Assembly: GCA_034509495.1 (NCBI GenBank)
Contig: CM067511.1
Span: 32,508,963 to 32,572,962 of the forward strand
DNA length: 64,000 nucleotides
From: Acestrorhynchus altus
Lineage: Eukaryota > Chordata > Actinopteri > Characiformes > Acestrorhynchidae
Direction: 5' to 3'
Shown in pieces: positions 12,205 to 22,377 of this stretch. The translations under genes were made by a program, and so were the position numbers. How positions within the stretch are numbered: the first letter of the stretch is position 1; each line of letters starts with the position of its first letter. The notes below the pieces were generated by a model. That model was not told where the DNA came from. It did not search any database and worked only from the letters and a program-made list of their open reading frames with translations.

Positions 12205-12262
12205 ATGAGTAAAGCTGCCAGCTCAACAAGTGGCTGTTTGGATATTTTAAACGTCAAATCCA
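12205..12262 (+). CDS. nr2e1: nr2e1 exon 1 (start codon; two in-frame donor sites)
   Basis: Encodes MSKAASSTS, the expected TLX N-terminus. Two donors keep the same phase. A GT at 12230-12231 gives the canonical short N-terminus, joining straight to RILDIPC of exon 2. A much better consensus donor, GTGAGT at 12263-12268, adds 33 nt (11 residues, GCLDILNVKS plus a Ser). The end given here is the longer form. Which is used needs transcript data. Confidence 0.75.
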
Positions 12263-12269
12263 GTGAGTA

Positions 12270-15200
12270 CCGAACCCCTGGTGCCCCCAACAGCAGGGGT
12301 CCAATATTAATCATCTATTCCTGTAATTTAATCAGATCAGAGTGAATAATCAAGATCATGTGACTCTGTAAACTGTAGTTTAGTTGTGTTCACACTAAAC
12401 TGAACATCGCTATAAACAGCTATAATTCAAATGTCAAATATGATCTTAATTCATGTCAGTTATTAATGAACTGGCTCTTCTATTCCACTCAATTTAGTCT
12501 GTTTTTAAATTCCCTTCATGCATTTCCACATGAATATTATTCTAATTTCAGTACTTAATGCGTTAGATCTGGTAGATCCACCTCCCGTGTTTTGCTAAAA
12601 ATGCTTGATTTATGGTCTGTTCTGCATGTTTTACCTCGAGATGTTCCTGGCAGAACCTTCACCTGTTCGTTCTTCTTCATTTGGAGAAGTGCACTTTAAC
12701 TGTCGTGTAGGGACTAAGTGTCGCACATCAGTCCAGATTCGGATACAGCCCGTAAAACTACATTTCATTTTAAGTTCAATCGTAAAACATCACTGAGATG
12801 GTCGGTATTAAAGCTGCTTTCAGCTCTTTTCTTTCTGAAGGTTTGGTCTCCAGTTCTCCAAAAAATATCAAGGGGATGAGAATGCGTGTTGAAAAGGAAA
12901 AAATGCTTAAAATTTAGTTTCATAAAATCCTGCATAAATCAGAACAGATTTTTTTTAACCTTCTGGTTTTATTCACCTTAAAAAAAAACATTAAAAAAAC
13001 CCCATAAACATTAACATTAATAAATTATTAAAAAATAAATACACGCAGCTATTTTCTCCCCAAAACCCGCAATTCGGTTTTTTACTTCGTTTTTCATTTT
13101 TGATGTTTTATAATGTTCTTTAGATTTTATCTCAATTTTATGATCAAAGGGCAAACAGAAAATATACAAAATGACTTGGGAAAAATGTAATAATGTGAGG
13201 ACATGACTTTTCAGCTTTTAAGGAGAGAATGAAAATAAGAGTTGGTAGAATTCGTTTTAGAAAGTGATGAAATAAAAACGTTTCAGGCATTAAAACGCTT
13301 TTAATATTTCGAACAAATTTTCTAAAAGAATGAAACTTAAGCCCGAAGTAAATCCTCATCAACTCAACTCACTTCACTACGACCTGAACTTGATTATCCT
13401 GAATCTGTTTCTAGTAATGATACATGTCATATGTCCCCAAACTCGGGTGGGAGTGAGAAGGGTAATATCTACGGGATGGGACACACACAGAGGAAAAAGG
13501 GACACTTTTAAGGGAGAAAATAGAATTGTGTGGAGCTGAAATACACAGCCCAGCTTAACCAGTTCATACAGAAGTCAGTGTAAAACGCGACTGACTAATT
13601 TCAGAAAAACACAAAACAATCCATTTCAACCAATTATTTAAAAATAAATCATTTATTATAATTACCCTTTTATATTTGTCTTTTAGGAATGGTGCCATTC
13701 GACTAACACTTAGAACTTGGTTTGACCTGCTGCAAATACAATCTACTAAACGAACAAAATATAAACTAAATGCTGTTTCCCTTAAATTTTATTTATTTAT
13801 TTTATTTATTCATTTGTTATTTCAGATTCAACTGGACCAGATGACCACATGGCCGAATTATTCCTTAAATAGTTGTCACTCTATTTCAAAAATAAATTGA
13901 AATTTGATGAATTTTGGCCTCACATTTCCACAATCTTACAGTTTCGACGTTATATTTACTCTTTACTCGACACAGTAATTGTGGATCATCTTGCACATGT
14001 CCAGCCGACAGTTAAAGTGGTCAGTTTGCAACAAATTAGTAATCAAATAGAACAGGACATAAATAGAATGCAGTCACTGTCAGGGGAATTTTTGATCTTT
14101 GATTTTGATAAAATGGGAATCTGACAGTTGTTCTGCGCGCTGTGTGCAGATTTCAGGAAGAGTGGTTTTATAAAAATGCTTCACGACTTGGAATCGAACC
14201 GTTTTGCACTGAAGTTAATCTTTCATCCTCCTGGAAAGTGAGTTTTGGGATTTATGAGGAGCTTCATTTGGCTTGCAGAACCAAAGCTGGAGCACCTCTT
14301 ATTTTTCTTTCATTTCTTTTTCTTTTGGCCACTGGTTCACAGGACCTCGAGCAAGCAGAAGACGCAGCTAAACGGTGCCAAAGTAGTTTTGAACGACCGA
14401 TCATTTGGCTGCAGTTTGACATCAGACCGCCCTGCCACTGCGCTCATTGTTGCGGCGCTCGGCCCTCGCCGAGCCATATCCGAATTCCCATGCTACCGTT
14501 TTTGACGGGTCACTGGGAAATCAATGAGCAGGTGGACATATGTCAGTAATTACACGGCCGCTCCTCCGCACCACTCCCCCATCTACATGCGAATACAGCG
14601 CCATTAACGGATTTAGCGCAAAAGGAGGAGGGGGAGAAAGTTTTATGTGCACTAAAAGAGGAGAGAGAGAGAGAGAGAGGAGGGAGAAAAATCACAATTT
14701 TCATTTACTCCGACCTCATTTGCATGCACTTCATTTGAGGCACTGGTGCGCATTCTGCTCTGCGCCATGTCGCTCCCTAATCCGCGGGGCCATGCATGCG
14801 GCGAAGAAAGCAGCTGTCGGGCTTCATTATGAGTCGTGGGTGTGTGTTGGGGGGGCAGATGGGGGGGTAGGGGCAGGGGAGATGTGTGTGTGTGTGTGCG
14901 GGGGGTGGACTACAGCTTGTCCAGTCTGTCTCAGCTGCACGGGAGGCTCAATGTAAACGGTTAACACTTTCCCCTTAATGGGCCATTAGGCCCCGCGCGC
15001 GCGCGCATTCCCCAAGACACACACCTGTCCAGGCTGCGCGCGCGCTCCAGCACCAGCGCGCGCTTTGCGGTGTGTGTGTGTGTGTGTGTGTCTGGGGGGT
15101 GGTGGTTCTGTCCTGTTTCAGGTGTTGATTTGATTTAAGTTTGGTTCTTTGATCGACCTCTGGGGGTCTGCGGCCCCACCGTCGGCCCACCTCGATCAGA

Positions 15201-15431
15201 TGGTGTAGAAGAATGTAAAAAACAGTTCAGGGCAGAAGGTGGTGAAAAGAAAACAAACAGTAACACTATGCATGAAATAAAAAACACAACCTTAATAAAA
15301 TATACCACATATCTTTACATCTTATTGTTAAAAACGACCCTGTTATTGAGTAATTAAGCAGCACCAGTCCTAAAATGAGTATTTATATATTTATAAGTAT
15401 TGGTTTGCTTGTTTGTTTGTTTGTTTGGAAG
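12270..15431 (+). other. nr2e1 intron 1 with candidate conserved regulatory block (14380-15000)
   Basis: No exon is visible. The first part is AT-rich. About 14380-15000 turns GC-rich and unique, with homeobox/E-box-like words (CAGGTGGACATATG, TAATTACACGGCC, TTTGCATGCA, CCTTAATGGGCCATTAGG) and GA, GT and CG microsatellite pieces, including alternating GCGCGC at 14995-15006. It looks like an intronic enhancer. The 3' end has a TTTG/TTGT repeat acting as the pyrimidine tract before exon 2. Confidence 0.4.
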
Positions 15432-15577
15432 GTCGTATTCTAGACATCCCCTGTAAAGTGTGTGGAGACCGCAGTTCAGGTAAACACTACGGGGTGTACG
15501 CCTGCGACGGCTGCTCCGGCTTCTTCAAGAGGAGCATCAGGAGGAACCGGACATACGTCTGCAAGTCGGGCACTCAG
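15432..15577 (+). CDS. nr2e1: nr2e1 exon 2 (first zinc finger of the DNA-binding domain)
   Basis: Open and intact, 146 nt, bounded by AAG| and |GTGAGT. It encodes RILDIPCKVCGD through CKSGTQ, with the four zinc-binding cysteines of finger 1 and the P-box CDGCSGFFKR that defines the TLX/PNR half-site preference. No lesion is seen. Near-complete identity to the vertebrate family makes the gene assignment secure. Confidence 0.97.
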
Positions 15578-15814
15578 GTGAGTCCTCTCTCTCTCTCTCT
15601 CAGGGCTTACAGTACAGCTCCTCCGCGCTGCCTAATTGAAAGATTATGGAGGGAGTGAGAGCCTCCCCGCGCCTTTGAGGGCCCTTTGGCCCGTCTAGTG
15701 GAACAGGTGTAATCCACTCTAACGCACCGGCATGACTGCGTGGATTTGGAGAGAGAGGCGGGGATGAGACTATTGGCCGAGCGGCCAGGGAGCGAGTCAA
15801 TGGCCATCATTACA

Positions 15815-16001
15815 CAGCTCTCTCTCTCTCTCTCTCTGACTCTCTCTCTCTCCCGCCTCTCTCTCTGACCTCTCTGACCTCTCTGACCTCTCTCCCTCCG
15901 TCTCTCTCTCTCTCTGACCTCTCTATCTCTCTCTCTCTCTCTCTCTCAAATTCAACTTCATGTTTAATGGTGATTTAACATTCTCTCTCTCTCTCTCTCT
16001 C
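15815..16001. repeat. (TC)n-rich tract replacing the polypyrimidine tract of nr2e1 intron 2
   Basis: TCTC arrays with TGACC interruptions run right up to exon 3. The tract abuts the exon with no AG dinucleotide, which is where the acceptor should be. Slippage in this array may have removed it, or may have confused the assembler. Confidence 0.9.
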
Positions 16002-16087
16002 GGTGGCTGTCCTAGATAAAACTCACAGGAATCAGTGTCGTACGTGTCGTTTGAAGAAGTGTTTGGAAGTAAATATGAATAAAGATG
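16002..16087 (+). CDS. nr2e1: nr2e1 exon 3 (second zinc finger), acceptor lost and 2-nt deletion
   Basis: Encodes the start of finger 2 (GGCP) and then, in a different frame, DKTHRNQC through LKKCLEVNMNKD. Between the CCT codon (16011-16013) and GAT (16015-16017) only one base is present where a three-base Val codon belongs, so 2 nt are missing. The bases before the exon are CTCTC, with no AG. The nearest AG (16014-16015) would give an out-of-frame exon. The family has CRAC; here it reads CRTC. The donor GTGAGT is good. Confidence 0.85.
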
Positions 16088-16771
16088 GTGAGTAAGAGTT
16101 TCAACTCACTTTAATAACCAGCTCCGTTATTTTATTTTATGATCAAATAGCTGTTTTTCCTTTGACTTAAACAGAACCTCACAGTCAGGGTCGTGGAGTC
16201 AATTGTGATTTTGATTCCATTTAGGAAAATGTGAAAATAGAGACACTCAAAGTCTCACACCTTAAAGACCACTCCTCTACATGTGTGGGGTTTTATACAT
16301 ATTTGTTCATGGCAAAGGAAATAATAGCTTGTACAGGAGGCTTTTTCTGACAGTCATGAAGGTCAATAAATTGTGGAAAATGTAAATGTTTTCTTTTCAA
16401 TTTCATTTTCAGTTTCCATAGAAACACTTGAATGCTTAAATGGTTGCTGACCTGGTTAAATGGCTGTGTATATAATGGGGAACCTCTTACAGAAATCACT
16501 GCCAAACACTGAAAAATGGTTCCATTATGGTAATAAGTCAGGGAACCCTTATTTTAGTGCATAGCCATTTCATCTAATATGCACAGAGTTGCTTAATAAA
16601 ATTCACAAACACCTGAAAATAATACGTTTTTGTTAAAGCTGCAACAAAAATAATGAGCTGATAATGAATTCAGACATTCGGACACTGATGTACTTACAGT
16701 CTGCAGTTGAGAGCATGGTTATGGACAGTGACAGTGTAGGCCATAACCTCTTCTCCATGTCCCCCCACCAG

Positions 16772-17013
16772 CCGTCCAGCACGAGCGGGGCCCGAGAACA
16801 TCCACTATCAGAAAGTAGGTGGCACTCTACTTCAGGGGCCACAAGGAGGTGAACGGCTCGGCCGCACCATTCCCCGCGCCTCCATCCTTGGACCACCCTT
16901 TCTTCATTAACGGGTCAGCCAGCTGGGACACGCACAGCCTCGAGCTTAACACGGTGGCCAGCACGCCGGAACGCCAGCAGGCCATGGTTGGGCTTGCTCA
17001 GCCCACTCCTAAA
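16772..17013 (+). CDS. nr2e1: nr2e1 exon 4 (end of DBD, hinge), in-frame TAG
   Basis: Bounded by CAG| and |GTGAGT. Encodes VQHERGPRTSTIRK, then TAG (16816-16818), then VALYFRGHKEVNGSAAPFP and onward to LAQPTPK. The stop replaces the conserved Gln codon CAG by a single C-to-T change. The hinge downstream (about PSLDHPFFINGSASWDTH) looks unusual for the family, but the conserved VGLAQPTPK end is kept. Confidence 0.93.
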
Positions 17014-17773
17014 GTGAGTCCAGGCACATATGCTTGAGAAAATAACAATAATAATTACTATTATTAGTAATTAAAAAAGAATTGAGTAATTCAGTGTATT
17101 TACAGACAACACAGAAAGGCAAAGGGCTCAAAGGCAACATCTAAACTAAATTACTGCCAATAAATTAAAGCTTGAAATTATTGATTTAACTTGAAGAAAA
17201 CCAGTTGAAGTGTTTGTCAGCACGCTGGTCTTTAGGCTGATACGTTACCTGTGAGATCTTTCAGATGCCTCAACCTCAAAACTCACTTCTAATCACACTG
17301 TATCACCAAAATCTCAATTTTACACGAGGAAGAAAAAGTTCTTATTTATTAATGGAAGCCAGTGTAAAAATATTACATTCCAAAAATCAAAAATCGAGCA
17401 TTTCTATTGGTCCACTTTTCACGAAAATCTGTGACAATGTAAAAAAACAATGAACAGATTCAGAATATTTCAAGAAAGTGAAAAATGTACAGCAACAATG
17501 TTTTCAGCTGATGAAAAGGGCTCCATTAATTTTGGACTGGGTACTAATTATAGTAAAAATGCATCCTGAACTAATCACACTCTATCAAAGATCTGTTTGT
17601 GTGAGGTTACAAATATTTTAACAGGGTTTTTCCATCTGAAATTAAATTATTTTAATTTTTATTTAAGTTTATTTACATCATTTCCTTTTTATCTACTAAT
17701 GAAATCACCAATAAAGAATAACAAGACTAATTGTACAGCATTTCTCACCCAGTATGCTTTCTATTTCCACCAG

Positions 17774-17920
17774 TACCCCCATGAAGTGAGTGGTGCACCT
17801 CTGTATTTGTATGAAGTGGCCACCGAGTCCGTGTGTGAATCAGCAGCACGCCTGCTCTTCATGAGCATCAAATGGGCGAAGAGTGTTCCTGTCTTTTCGA
17901 CTCTGCCCTTACCTGACCAG
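17774..17920 (+). CDS. nr2e1: nr2e1 exon 5 (start of ligand-binding domain)
   Basis: 147 nt, 49 codons, intact. Begins YPHEVSGAPLYLYEV, includes CESAARLLFMSIKWAKSVP, the nuclear-receptor helix 3 signature, and ends at LPDQ|GTAGGC. No lesion. Confidence 0.97.
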
Positions 17921-18054
17921 GTAGGCCACTCAGAGCTTGCTCACGATGGAACAGTGGATCTGGAACTTGAAAAGTGGTGTTTGAACCCACTGAATGTAGG
18001 CTTTTGGGGAGAATCCATCTCGTGTTAATGAGTGCTGTAATCCCGTTTTCACAG

Positions 18055-18150
18055 CGATCCTATTAGAGGAGGCCTGGAGGGAACTGTTCGTACTGGGCAT
18101 AGCACAGTGGGCCATTCCTGTGGACTCCAACACTCTGCTGGCCGTTTCAG
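18055..18150 (+). CDS. nr2e1: nr2e1 exon 6 (LBD), 1-nt deletion at its 5' end
   Basis: After the acceptor ACAG the exon reads CGATCCTATTAG, where the family needs CTGATC (Leu-Ile). One base is missing between 18055 and 18056, shifting the frame. The remainder encodes LLEEAWRELFVLGIAQWAIPVDSNTLLAVS, with Glu in place of the usual Asp in LLEDAW. Donor GTATGG. Confidence 0.93.
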
Positions 18151-18235
18151 GTATGGACAGTAGCCTACTGGTCACCAGCATGCATGGTCTTGCATGTCTA
18201 GAGTAATGCTGATATGTCCATGTTCACGTGTGCAG

Positions 18236-18385
18236 GGATGACAGCGGAAAACACAGAGTCTCAGAGGCTCAACAAGCTGATGGCAGAGATTCAAGCACTG
18301 CAGGAAGTGGTAACACGATTCCGGCAGCTGCGGCTGGACGCCACGGAGTTCGCCTGCCTCAAGTGTATAGTCACCTTTAAAGCAG
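18236..18385 (+). CDS. nr2e1: nr2e1 exon 7 (LBD)
   Basis: 150 nt, open. Encodes GMTAENTESQRLNKLMAEIQ and continues through RFRQLRLDATEFACLKCIVTFKA. The first third differs at several positions from the usual GMNGDNTDSQKLNK motif, while the core helices are unchanged. Donor GTACAG. Confidence 0.95.
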
Positions 18386-18784
18386 GTACAGATGCAAGAC
18401 GAATGATCCAGTTAAAGGTGTCTGATGTAAAATATTACATTGAATATTTCAATACAGTGGTGATGAATTCGCCTAGAATTATACTGACTTTCCAAATGAC
18501 CTATGAGCCATTTTTGACGTTGATGATGGAAAATATTTGAAAAAGATCTAATATATACGTTTTTAACAACATAATTTTAACCATTCTGTGTGATAACGTT
18601 ATGTGAGGGACCTTAAACTCCTTAAGACCGCCGGGTCCTGCGAACCGTTCTGAACGGAGGGTTTCACACCAAACCGCCCTGAATGGCTTTGTTCACAGTG
18701 TATCTCCTGGACTTCAAAGAAAGTTGCAAACCTGGCTGGAGTTTCCTTTTCACAGCTTGCCCTTTTCTCATGTTTGTTGTGCAG

Positions 18785-18890
18785 TTCCAACACACAGTGG
18801 CTCAGAGTTGAGGAGTTTCCGGAACGCCAGCGCCATCGCGGCCCTGCAGGATGAAGCTCAATTAACACTGAACAGCTACATCCACACCAG
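18785..18890 (+). CDS. nr2e1: nr2e1 exon 8 (LBD)
   Basis: 106 nt, open. Encodes VPTHSGSELRSFRNASAIA and on to LTLNSYIHTR. Acceptor GCAG, donor GTACAAG. No lesion. Confidence 0.96.
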
Positions 18891-19479
18891 GTACAAGAAA
18901 CAACAAAAAGCAGATCTAAACATAGAGGTTGGGCTAGTTGTTCTTCGATTGGAGTTCGTTTCGGACTGACTGGCCTGTGCATTTGGACATAAATATATAA
19001 ATAAATAATCATTCAGCCTATATTTCATCTATGCTATATAGATTGATCAATACTGAGCAACTGGTGGATCAATGGAATATTCCATAATCAAGCTTATATA
19101 GTGTTTTAAAGGGTCAAAGGGTCATAACATGCACGAACTCGGCCTGAAGAGAACCACCCTTCAGTTCACATATTTATATTTGTAATTCACACCGTAATTC
19201 AATCGACAGTATTTCATTTTGGTGATTTAGAAAGAATGAATTATACAAGCACTTTCAAAGAAAAGAGCAGCAGTGCATTTTCACATTTCATCCTCCACCG
19301 TACAGATAATGAAAATGTATCTTCAACAACGTGCTTGAGGTCCAGTTGTGTTCTGGTCCTGTTTTCTAACCCAATCTTTGATCAGTCATATGTTAATTAG
19401 ATTGAATTTAAAGATCACTCACGTTGTCAACTTCAGTGTCAGTTTTAGCTCAGGTTTGTGTACTAATGTTGGCATCGCA

Positions 19480-20421
19480 ATCTGTAGCCAGGAGTCCAAA
19501 AGAGCCTAACTGGCCTCACTGTGTCTCTGAGGGTAGGACTGTCCTCCTAATCCCCCCAATCACTTGGCACAATGCAAGCCACTGCAGATGTCATTAGCTG
19601 ATGTAACTGCTCTGGCTGTTGCAGTGATGAGGTGACCCAACTGACCAGGCATATCTCTCGGAAAGTACAGCCAACCATTTTTCTGAGAACGTATCGAGCA
19701 GAAGCTAAAATTGGCTCAAAGTTTCTGAAGCTGCGGTTTAAATAAAGCCTGTGTCGAAACAAAATAAACCATTTGAGCTGGAAATTTGCAGACGTCATTG
19801 GTTTATCCCGAGAGATCGAGACCTAAATGTAGATAATTCCAATCCAATGTTCACTTTTAGGAATCTTGGATTGAAAATCTTGATTTAATTTCATTATTTA
19901 GTGTTATGGATGTGTTTCCTGTCTCTCGATGATAACTCAAAAAAGACAATTGCTGACATAAATAATGACAAGATTATAGAAATGACTTTTCCTGCTTTAT
20001 TCTTCTGCTCCCACAGAGCAATAGTGAAAACTAGTGAAGGAGTGGAAAGTAGCAGCCAGCAGTCACAGATTCGCACAAAAATGGCAACAAACTGATTTTT
20101 TTAAAACAATTGTTTTACAAATAAGTTTTATTATATTATATTATATAATTTGTAGGAATAATTTTATTAAAAATGAAGTTATGTGTAGTAAATGTGAAAA
20201 ACCTTTTTTAAGAATTAAGTAAATTAAGTATTTCCACTTTGGAGTGAAATCGGATTTCTGAAAGTTTGGCTGAAAATCACAAAATTTAAAGATGAACATA
20301 GATAGATAGAACTTTATTGATCCCTCAGGGACATAAAGGTTCCAAAAGCAGCATCAATACAGTGAACAGAGAAGATACTAATCATAATAATAATAATAAT
20401 AATCATAATAACAATAATAAC

Positions 20422-20476
<55 letters not shown>

Positions 20477-20542
20477 TGGTAGTAAAAACACTATACAAAA
20501 AAATGGAGGATATATATTATGACCGGGACTGCTGTGTTTCAG
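19480..20542 (+). repeat. nr2e1 intron 8 distal part: repeat DNA and LINE-like tail with (AAT)n
   Basis: 20300-20345 contains ATAGAACTTTATTGATCCCT, a word found at 3' ends of many fish retroelements and seen again at about 40853-40875. It is followed by an (AAT)n/(AATAAC)n array (20385-20475) ending about 70 bp before exon 9. The segment 19540-19830 resembles degraded transposon sequence but its class is not clear. Confidence 0.5.
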
Positions 20543-20704
20543 GTACCCGACTCAGCCCTGCCGCTGAAGCTGCTGCTGCTCTTGCCTGCTCTGCGCTCTG
20601 TCAGTCCTTCTACCATCGGGTTATATGTTCTTTTCAAAAAGACCATCGAATATTCCCATCAATTCTAATTCTGTCCCATTACGTACAAATCCAGCGACAT
20701 ATGA
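20543..20704 (+). CDS. nr2e1: nr2e1 exon 9 (end of LBD, AF-2 region, stop), several lesions
   Basis: Begins YPTQPCR, as expected. The next codons for Phe-Gly have shrunk from six bases to TG (20565-20566), a 4-nt loss, after which KLLLLLPALRSVSPSTI is clear. The following region has three extra nucleotides before KKTI. Beyond that, the segment expected to encode GNVPITRLLSDM is scrambled by compensating indels and contains TAA (20666-20668). The final YKSSDI plus TGA (20684-20704) is intact. This tail is normally among the most conserved parts of TLX. Confidence 0.9.
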
Positions 20705-20811
20705 AACTCAGGACTCGGATCACGCTCCAACTGCTGGGACACAAGGGACTGACCGGGTCAAGTCACACAAAACAAACCAACACACAAAATACTACGATTA
20801 TTATCATGTAA

Positions 20812-20940
20812 CACGAGGTTGAAGGTCCACAGAGGTTCTGGAAATACCTGGAGGCCTTCTCTTATGAGGAGCTTGTGGAAACCCTCAGAGTCCAGGCCAG
20901 GAGACTTTGGATTGAGGAGGTAGTGCAGGGAAGACTTTAA
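20812..20940 (+). other. Short unidentified open frame just 3' of nr2e1
   Basis: A 42-codon frame ending in TAA at 20938-20940 reads as plausible protein: RFWKYLEAFSYEELVETLR, then VQARRLWIEEVVQGRL. It is charged and amphipathic, with a potential CAG acceptor just before AGG at 20833. No start codon precedes it in frame. It could be a lost terminal exon, a transposon fragment or chance. Family not recognised. Confidence 0.25.
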
Positions 20941-22375
20941 GACGAGACCTAAACGATGCTTCTAACTTTACATCTAATCTTTGGTTTTTAAGTCTACTTA
21001 CTGAGATAACCCAAGTCAGACAGTTTGAAGGACAAAGCGGTCAATGACTGGACAGTTGAGTACAATCATGAACAGGAGCTCACTGGCATTCTTACTTACT
21101 GGTCTCTAAAAGACCAATGAGCTTTTCTGACCAATGCATTTTTTTCTTTTCCTTTATTCCTTCTGCAATGTTCTGTCTGTGAGAGTCTGGCCGAAACCAA
21201 ATCTATATATATATTTTATATATTTTAGAAAAGATAGAGAGAAAGGGAAAGGAGGGACGGAGAGAGGGGAGCCGCCGGTGGTCAAGCGCCCAATTCACGT
21301 GGTGCTGAAAACCAAAGGAGCGACGTGAAGCGTGGAACTCTTGACCTTGTCCGACTCGCACAAATGGCTCACAAACGACTTTTCTTTTTGACACAGTGGA
21401 GAAGCAACTGCAGCCCCCGCTGGAGCACTATGCGGCCAAACAACAACACAACAAACAACAGCAAACAACAACAATAAACAAACACAAAGGCCTAACATGC
21501 GGTTCAACGCAACCTTCAGAGCTTACTACAAGTAGTTACTACTAACACATGTTCACACACATGTTCAGCACTTGTAAGGGTTGTTTTTTAGTCTGTAAAT
21601 ATATTCCTTGTTGTAAAAAGTACTAATTTTTTTGGTGAAAGTTGTCTAAATATTAGAATAAATATTGAGTATTGATCTGGTGCATCTTCACTCAAGCGTT
21701 TCCTTTCACTGCTGGATTTCTTTGCGTTGTTTTTCTGTTGTTGATGCTTTTTTTGCAGTCCAACATGCTGCTCCATTCTACTGTAAAGAGAAACCTCCAC
21801 CCCCAGGCCTCCTCCCTAAACTCCCCTAAACGAGGACGCTGAGAGGTTCAGTTCGGCCTGAGTGCATATTGAACCGCCGACACAATGCACCCGGACCTTG
21901 AGTTAAGCTGCAGGGCCTGGCGCAGGCCCCGGTGCTTTCGAGCACTCTTTCATAAATCAAGGGCTCTGCCTAAATTGCATTTTTTAATCTTCATTTTTTT
22001 CGAGAGAGCAGACACAATGGAAAGAATCATGATTGCAGATGACAACGTTCAATCCAATTTAGCTTATTCCTTTAACGCAGGGCTTGTACAACTGCAAGGT
22101 TGCCAGAGCCAAGAGGATGTGCCCTTTAGCATCTCCCCTTCCACCATGGAGCACCGGTTTGGCAAAGGTCCTCCAACCTGTGTAACTCCTCCTGTCAGAG
22201 AAGGCAGATGTGATAAAATAGTAAATGCAATGCAACATCAGCCTGGTTTCAAGAGTGATTCATACACGTGACTAAAAATTTCACGGATCACACAACGTGC
22301 ACTAAATATCAGTCAACTTTTGTGCAAATACAGGAATTATTGACAACACAGGCATGGAGAAGAAAGAGTAGAGCA
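20941..22375. other. nr2e1 3' flank, candidate conserved block (21840-22270)
   Basis: No gene is recognised. AATAAA-type signals at about 21471 and 21656 could serve nr2e1. The segment 21840-22270 is unique and moderately GC-rich, with an open plus frame (128 codons from 21885) that lacks any protein signature. Noncoding regulatory DNA is the more likely reading. Confidence 0.35.
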
Positions 22376-22377
22376 AC

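Larger units (their letters stand above)
12205..20704 (+). pseudogene. nr2e1: nr2e1 (TLX/tailless orphan nuclear receptor) locus, nine exons, reading frame broken
   Basis: NR2E1 is an orphan nuclear receptor that binds AAGTCA half-sites and represses transcription to maintain neural stem cells of forebrain and retina. All nine exons are present in order: N-terminus, DNA-binding domain (P-box CDGCSG, typical of the TLX/PNR group), hinge, ligand-binding domain, and the terminal motif YKSSDI at the stop (20684-20704). As presented the gene cannot make the normal protein. Exon 3 has no AG acceptor and lacks 2 nt, exon 4 has TAG at 16816-16818 where a conserved Gln codon (RKQVALYF) is expected, exon 6 lacks 1 nt at its start, and exon 9 lacks 4 nt and has TAA at 20666-20668. 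Flanking snx3 and afg1l are clean, which favours real decay, but local consensus error remains possible. Identity is near certain; pseudogene status is moderately supported. Confidence 0.7.
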
